Shown: positions 59,257 to 64,000 of the stretch, one piece after another
How positions within the stretch are numbered: position 1 is the first letter of the stretch
Layout: every line of letters starts with the position of its first letter
Position numbers and translations under genes: made by a program
Source of the DNA: Clostridiales bacterium
GTDB lineage: Bacteria; Bacillota; Clostridia; Acetivibrionales; RGIG10202
Direction of reading: 5' to 3'
DNA: 64,000 nt
Assembly: GCA_017961515.1 (NCBI GenBank)
Contig: JAGCXC010000013.1
Location: 1-64,000, forward strand
The notes under the pieces: generated by a model
What the model saw: the letters and a program-made list of their open reading frames with translations, nothing else
What the model was told of the DNA's origin: nothing
Databases searched by the model: none

Positions 59257-61065
59257 ATGAAAAAAGAAAAATTGTCACAACTATTTAAAAATGAAAATAT
59301 AGATGAAGTAGTGCGGTTAGTTGAGGAATGGAAAATAGATTTAAATGAGAAATATTTAAATGGAGAGACTTCACTTATGTTAGCTTGTGAGCTGGGTAAA
59401 AAGGAAGTAGTAAAGTTTCTAGTAGAGAATAAAGGAATGGATGTTAATACAAGGGATTATGAAGATAAAACTCCACTTATTTACGCATGTGAAAGTGGAA
59501 GTAAGGAAATAGTAAAGTTTCTAGTAGATAAAGGAGCGAATGTAAAAATAAAGGATAAAAGAGAAAGAACTCTTATTGTATGTGCATGTGAGAGCGGGAG
59601 CGAGGAATTAGTAAAGTATTTAGTAGAGAATCATGGAGCTAATGTTAATGCAAAAGATTGGTATGACACAACTTCGCTAATGTATGCGTGTAAGAAGGGT
59701 AATAAAGAAATGGTAAAGTATTTAATAGAGCAAGGAGCTAGTATCAATGAACGGCGAAATTATTATGGTGCCAACCTATTCATGTATGCATGTAAGAGTG
59801 GGAGCGAGGAATTAGTGAAATATCTAGTAGAAGAGCAAGGGGTGGATGTCAGTGAAAAAAATTATGGAAACAAAACTTCATTAATGTATGCATGCGAGAG
59901 CGGGAATAAAGAAATAGTAAAGTACTTAGTAGAAGAATATAAGGCGGATGTCAATGCAAAGAGTACGAACCAAAGTACTGCACTTATGTATGCTTGTTGG
60001 AGTAAAAATGAGGAATTAGTAAAATATCTAGTGGAGCACGGGGCAGACATTAATGTAGAGGACGGATATGGCAAAACTCTAATTATGCATGCATGTGAGG
60101 GAGGAAGTAAAGAAATAGTAAAGTATTTAATAGAGGAACAAGGTGCTAATGTTAATACAAAAGATTGGTATGACACAACGTCTTGGATGTGTGCATGTAA
60201 GAGTGGGAATAAAGAATTAGTGGAGTATTTATTAGAACATGGAGTAGATGTTGATGCACGAGATTATGCTGGAGCGAATTTATTTATGCATGCCTGTTGG
60301 AGCGGGAGTGAGGAATTAGTGAAGTATTTGTTAAAAAACGGAGAGGATATTAATACAAGAGCTAATAATGGCAAAACTCCATTGATGTATGCGTGTGAAA
60401 GTGGAAATAAAGGATTAGTGAAGTATTTAGTAGAAGTGCAAGGAGCGGATATTAATGCAAGGTATAATTGGGGTGGTACTTTGTTGATGCAAGTGTGTTT
60501 GAATGGTAAAAAAGAAGTGGTGCAATATTTAGTAGAAGAGCAAAGAGTGGATGTTAATGCGAGGGATAATTATGGTGAAACTCCATTAGTATACGCATAT
60601 AAGGGTGGCAATATTGGAATAATGATATATTTAATTAGTAAAGGAGCAAATCTAGAAGATATGTTAAAGAGGGAGATATACATAGATTTACCCGAAAGGG
60701 TAGCAGGGAAGTATCCACCGTTAGAATGTGCTTTGGCTATCAAGGATAAAAATATAAATGGATTGGTGTCTTTAAATAAATTTTTTGAGAGTTATTGGAG
60801 AAATTATAATAAAGTAAAAGCGAGAGGGAAGTCAGGTAGGATGATAGAACGTACAATGAAGGCAGATTGGACTAATAATTTTGCGAATTCATTAAAAACA
60901 TTAGTTCCAAGGTTAGATGAGATGAAAAAGGACAATAGGACAAAAAAGGAAGTTGAGAAAATCGACATTGTAAGAAAAGAGATTTTTGGATTTACAAAGG
61001 TAGTAAAAGAAGAATTTGAAAAATCTATAATTCAGAATATTGGCGAGATTAGAAGTAGTACATAA
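59257..61065 (+). CDS. Tandem ankyrin-repeat protein, copy 2
   Basis: 602 residues; AAAGGA 11 nt before the ATG. The first 35 residues (LSQLFKNENIDEVVRLVEEW) and the last 116 (CALAIKDKNINGLVSLNKFF..., SYWRNYNKV, KKDNRTKKEVEKID) are close copies of the preceding protein, but it has about 13 repeats and not 17. The difference lies in the repeat array, as expected for unequal recombination. No signal peptide or known enzymatic domain. Ends at a strong terminator. Confidence 0.9.
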   Translation: MKKEKLSQLFKNENIDEVVRLVEEWKIDLNEKYLNGETSLMLACELGKKEVVKFLVENKGMDVNTRDYEDKTPLIYACESGSKEIVKFLVDKGANVKIKDKRERTLIVCACESGSEELVKYLVENHGANVNAKDWYDTTSLMYACKKGNKEMVKYLIEQGASINERRNYYGANLFMYACKSGSEELVKYLVEEQGVDVSEKNYGNKTSLMYACESGNKEIVKYLVEEYKADVNAKSTNQSTALMYACWSKNEELVKYLVEHGADINVEDGYGKTLIMHACEGGSKEIVKYLIEEQGANVNTKDWYDTTSWMCACKSGNKELVEYLLEHGVDVDARDYAGANLFMHACWSGSEELVKYLLKNGEDINTRANNGKTPLMYACESGNKGLVKYLVEVQGADINARYNWGGTLLMQVCLNGKKEVVQYLVEEQRVDVNARDNYGETPLVYAYKGGNIGIMIYLISKGANLEDMLKREIYIDLPERVAGKYPPLECALAIKDKNINGLVSLNKFFESYWRNYNKVKARGKSGRMIERTMKADWTNNFANSLKTLVPRLDEMKKDNRTKKEVEKIDIVRKEIFGFTKVVKEEFEKSIIQNIGEIRSST

Positions 61066-61100
61066 AGTATGTAAGTTTTAGGAATACATTATTTGTATCA

Positions 61101-61134
61101 AAAAAATCCTTCAAATCAAGAAGGATTTTTTTTT
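61101..61134 (+). terminator. Strong terminator after the tandem ankyrin genes
   Basis: 12-bp stem (AAAAAATCCTTC, 61101-61112, with its complement from 61120), seven-base loop, T run to 61134. Confidence 0.92.
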
Positions 61135-61195
61135 GCTGCCGTCGTATAAGAAAGCGAGGAGTGTGTAGAAATATGTAAAAAAGGAGCGATGCTAT

Positions 61196-62704
61196 ATGGG
61201 CGCTAAGAGTAATGACAATCTCAAAGGCTGGGAATGGCAAATGCAAGTGATAAAAGGAATTAAGGATGAATTAAAGCCTTGGGAGGTAGAAGCTTTTAAT
61301 ATGAAAGAAGCAGATAGATTGATAGAGAGTGCAAAAATGTGGGAAGAAGAATTAAACGATATAAATAAACGTGCAAGTAAGATTGCAGTAGCATCCGATA
61401 AAGAGCTTTTTTTAGAAGAAAATAAAGAGAGAATAAATACACTAAAAGAAAATATAGATAAGATATATCGTTTGGGAAGATCTTTTGTGGAAGATCAACA
61501 ATATTATGCTATGAATAAGGATGAATTAAATAAAAAGACACCAGAACAATTTATTAAACAGATGAACATAGATTTTAAACTTGTAAAATTTGTAAATAAG
61601 CTTTCTGGTATATTTAGTGAATTAGACAATTTACCTAATGTGGAAGATGGTTATAAAAAATATTCAGAGCTTGAAAATAAGCTAGAACAATGTAGAGATG
61701 AAATTACTGATATTGCAGAAAATATAGCGATTGAAGATGATGATACATGGGAAAAAACATCTAGGTATATGAGTTTAAGATTAGAAAAACTTACTATATC
61801 AGAGAAAGATAAAAAGAATGTAGAGGTTTTATTAGAGCGTTTAACAACACCAGATTATGAAATGCCAAAAGATTACGAGATTCCTGTTACTATATCAGAA
61901 AAAAATATGCAAGAAATATTAGATAATGCTGAAAAGTTGAAGGATGATATATTAGGCCTAGAAAGTTTACGGGCATGGGAGATGCTGGGAGGAGAAAATA
62001 AAGATGTTGATTATGATAGAAAGATATTTGAGAAGAAACAAGATATACAGGAATTAAGTCGTTGGGAAGATAAAACAACAAGAAGAGCTAAATATGAAAA
62101 AGAATGGTCTGGTGTATTGCAGGATATGGAAAAGAAGTTGATAAAAAGAGATGGATCAATAAAGTCAATTGGGTCGGAGAGTACTATTGCAGTAGATGAA
62201 TTAAGCCAGAGCAGTTGGTCGTTATCTAGCTCTAAGACACTTAGTTCTAATGATGAATTATCTGTGGATAATGAAGAAGAGATTTATTTTGATGCATTAG
62301 ATGGAGAGGAAGAAGAAGTATTTTTTGATGCGTTGGATGGAAGTGAGAATGAAAACATAAAGAAGGCTGAAAATTCAAAAGAGGAAAAGACAGAAGATAC
62401 TAAGACTTTAGCTAATGAGACAGAGAATAAGAAATTAAATAGAATGAAAGAAATATTGAAAAATATTTTGACGGAGGTAACAAATTTGTCAAAGGGGTTT
62501 CAAGGGGTGTGGAAGCAAAAAAAGAAAATTTTATATTTGGATAAAAATAAAATAAAAAAAGATTTGTTAAGGTCGAAAGAGTTAATAAATAATATCCAAA
62601 AAAGTAAAAAAGACATATTAGATAAGATGAAAATTTGGGAAAATAAAAATGTAAAAAAGGATAAAGCCATAGAACAAGATAAGTCAAAGGAGATTGTGAG
62701 GTAA
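61196..62704 (+). CDS. Coiled-coil protein with two tandem FFAT-like motifs (candidate host-directed protein)
   Basis: 502 residues, AAGGAG nine nucleotides upstream, no signal peptide, mostly charged helices. Residues 1-45 contain a segment (LKPWEVEAFNMKEADRLIESAK in part) also seen at the start of the gene at 63496. Residues 337-358 are serine-rich, then an acidic tract holds IYFDALD (363-369) and VFFDALD (375-381), each preceded by three or four Glu. Both fit the FFAT core (x-F/Y-F-D-A-x-D/E in acidic surroundings) that binds the MSP domain of eukaryotic VAP proteins on the endoplasmic reticulum. The remainder is Lys-rich coiled coil. VAP binding is inference; no bacterial family is recognised. 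First of three co-oriented genes. Confidence 0.8.
   Translation: MGAKSNDNLKGWEWQMQVIKGIKDELKPWEVEAFNMKEADRLIESAKMWEEELNDINKRASKIAVASDKELFLEENKERINTLKENIDKIYRLGRSFVEDQQYYAMNKDELNKKTPEQFIKQMNIDFKLVKFVNKLSGIFSELDNLPNVEDGYKKYSELENKLEQCRDEITDIAENIAIEDDDTWEKTSRYMSLRLEKLTISEKDKKNVEVLLERLTTPDYEMPKDYEIPVTISEKNMQEILDNAEKLKDDILGLESLRAWEMLGGENKDVDYDRKIFEKKQDIQELSRWEDKTTRRAKYEKEWSGVLQDMEKKLIKRDGSIKSIGSESTIAVDELSQSSWSLSSSKTLSSNDELSVDNEEEIYFDALDGEEEEVFFDALDGSENENIKKAENSKEEKTEDTKTLANETENKKLNRMKEILKNILTEVTNLSKGFQGVWKQKKKILYLDKNKIKKDLLRSKELINNIQKSKKDILDKMKIWENKNVKKDKAIEQDKSKEIVR
62268..62346 (+). repeat. Two imperfect 36-bp units encoding the FFAT-like motifs
   Basis: Two in-frame units, 12 codons apart, each encode acidic residues plus (I/V)(Y/F)FDALDG. 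Synonymous and conservative differences between the units (TTA/TTG, GCA/GCG, Y/F, I/V) suggest both copies are being kept. Confidence 0.7.
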
Positions 62705-62787
62705 AGAGAATAAAGGATTTTTGAGGGTGTATGTTGTATATTCAATAAAGGAAGGTATGGGGAAAAATAGAAAAGGAGTGGTGAGGT

Positions 62788-63474
62788 ATGAGTTTAAATT
62801 TGGATGATTTAAAGGCCAATATAGAAAGAGGAAGAGAAAAAGGGAATAATGGAGAGGTGCTTTTTGATATAAAAATGTATGCAAAAGATGAAAGTAAGTT
62901 AGATATTTTGAATAAGTTAGATAATATTTTTAAGACTCAATTGGTGCAAAAAGATTTAGTTTTAACTAGAGTACCAGTTCAAATAGGAAAAGTAACAGTA
63001 GTAGAGAAAGAAAATTTATATTTTGTAAAATTAAGAATTAAAGATAGCGATGAAACTACAAATATAAGCAAGAAATATTTTTGTATTGATAAAAACGGGA
63101 GAAATGAGGAAATATCAAGAGAACAATATAATAAAATAATGAAGAATAGGTTTAAAAAAACTGAAATAAAGGATATAGGTTATTCTATCGGGGATAGAGA
63201 GTTATATGAAGATATTCATGCAGATATGACACATGCAAAAGAAAATCTTGCAAAGAAACTAGAAAATCGTAAAACTTATTTAAGTAAGATATTTGCAAAG
63301 TTTAGGGAAATTATTGATAAGTTAGAAGTAAAGAAGTTAACAAATAAAGTGTATCAGTTTGTAAAGAGTTTTCAAAAAGAGTTTACGTATAAGGAATTTA
63401 CTAAAAAAATAGAGCCCTTAAAAGATTGGCATATGAATAAAGACAAAAAAAAGGGGAAGGGGATTTCACTATAA
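62788..63474 (+). CDS. Hypothetical charged protein
   Basis: 228 residues, ATG nine nucleotides after GGAG. No signal peptide or membrane segment. Residues 55-110 look beta-rich (VPVQIGKVTVVEKENLYFVKLRI), the rest helical and basic, ending in a Lys-rich tail (KDKKKGKGISL). The region following the beta part resembles in style the non-repeat domain of the PSAP ankyrin protein (short beta segment, then a basic helix), but I cannot claim homology. It is the middle gene of three probably co-transcribed unknown genes. Confidence 0.7.
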   Translation: MSLNLDDLKANIERGREKGNNGEVLFDIKMYAKDESKLDILNKLDNIFKTQLVQKDLVLTRVPVQIGKVTVVEKENLYFVKLRIKDSDETTNISKKYFCIDKNGRNEEISREQYNKIMKNRFKKTEIKDIGYSIGDRELYEDIHADMTHAKENLAKKLENRKTYLSKIFAKFREIIDKLEVKKLTNKVYQFVKSFQKEFTYKEFTKKIEPLKDWHMNKDKKKGKGISL

Positions 63475-63495
63475 AAACTAGGAGGTTGATATCTA

Positions 63496-64000
63496 TGGCT
63501 GATATAAATAATGAAAAAAACATGTTGATGAATAGGGTTAAAAATTTGCAAGACAACATGAAGCCAGATGAATATAGAGCATGGGGGCTAACATTGGATG
63601 AGTTAAAGCAAGATATAATGATGGCAAAGGACCAAAAGGATATAAAAAAACTAGCCAAAAGAATGGAAACGTATGAGGAAGTTTTTGGAGAAGAAAAAGC
63701 TATTGATATAGATGATTTGATGTCTATGGGGCAAGAACTTAGTAGAACAAATTCTATGAGTTCGGTCTTGTCTAATGAATCAGACAAAACGTTAGTAAAC
63801 GAAGAAAATAAAGGGCAAAAGAAAAACTCTTTAAAGAAGATGTTAAGTGGAATTAAGAGGAGCATGGAAAAGACAAAAAGTATAACAAAATTAAACAAAG
63901 AGTCAATTAATGTTAAAGAGAGTAAGTTAATGGAAGTAGATAAATTCAAACTTTTTGGGAAAAAGGATAGCAAAAAGGTAGACAAGTCAGGAGAAAGGGT
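63496..64000 (+). CDS. Hypothetical protein, partial at window edge
   Basis: At least 168 codons, running off the right edge; AGGAGG nine nucleotides before the ATG. The N-terminus (NLQDNMKPDEYRAWGLTLDE) resembles that of the FFAT-motif protein (xLKPWEVEAFNMKEAD), spaced similarly, so the two may share an N-terminal module. A serine-rich stretch (TNSMSSVLSNESDKTL) and then Glu/Lys-rich sequence follow, again parallel to the other protein, but no FFAT core is seen in the part available. No signal peptide. Function unknown. Confidence 0.7.

Noticed and set aside
63661-63700. METYEEV in the last gene as a second LPTY-type motif
   Set aside because: It lacks the Pro required for a PPxY or LPxY motif; similarity is limited to TYEEV.
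1-64000. tRNA, rRNA, insertion sequences, attachment sites or a CRISPR array
   Set aside because: I looked through the intergenic regions and saw no convincing cloverleaf, transposase frame, or regular repeat-spacer pattern.

Overview
The window is a strongly AT-rich chromosomal segment of a Gram-positive, endospore-forming Clostridia lineage, most plausibly a host-associated relative of the Lachnospirales/Epulopiscium side (lineage is inference; no rRNA gene is present). Evidence: clostridial gene order (prfA-sua5-ywlE-rpiB-upp-dCMP deaminase-tagO-wecB; mtaB-ireB-ruvX-DUF1292; rny-ymdB; nifS-thiI), sporulation genes (sigK, cwlD, spoVD- and spoVE-like), a MurE of the meso-diaminopimelate type, and frequent GTG/TTG starts with strong AGGAGG ribosome binding sites.

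Layout. 0.2-2.5 kb: a secreted, cysteine-rich DUF6273-like surface protein on the minus strand, separated from its ribosome binding site by a run of nine G that puts it out of frame (candidate phase-variable switch). 2.6-16.7 kb: a long plus-strand housekeeping block (BI-1 family protein, GH3 enzyme, translation termination and tRNA modification, nucleotide salvage, wall glycopolymer synthesis, split transketolase, folE, DEAD-box helicase, pyruvate kinase). 16.7-27 kb: accessory zone with three ankyrin-repeat genes, a secreted unknown protein, DUF5711-CvpA and cwlD. 27-36.5 kb: dnaE, a LysM wall protein, an ankyrin gene and the mtaB operon. 36.7-47.8 kb: lon, a two-OB-fold SSB, a Mur-ligase-like fragment, an ankyrin gene, rny-ymdB, nifS-thiI and sigK. 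48-56 kb: the peptidoglycan cluster spoVD-murE-murF-mraY-ftsW-murG, without murD. 56-64 kb: two tandem paralogous ankyrin genes, then three soluble genes of unknown family that run off the right edge.

How it fits together. Seven ankyrin-repeat genes fill about 12.1 kb (19 percent) of the window, inserted between conserved operons and usually bounded by their own promoters and terminators. Two non-housekeeping proteins carry short motifs that look eukaryotic: the large ankyrin protein (17350-20190) ends with three PSAP motifs plus LPTY, resembling ESCRT/NEDD4-recruiting late-domain motifs, and the protein at 61196-62704 has two tandem FFAT-like motifs in an acidic tract preceded by a serine-rich stretch, the arrangement used by eukaryotic ligands of the ER protein VAP and by Chlamydia IncV. 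With the candidate phase-variable surface protein, this suggests an intracellular or closely eukaryote-associated spore-former with a set of candidate host-directed proteins. No secretion system is visible here, so delivery is an open question.
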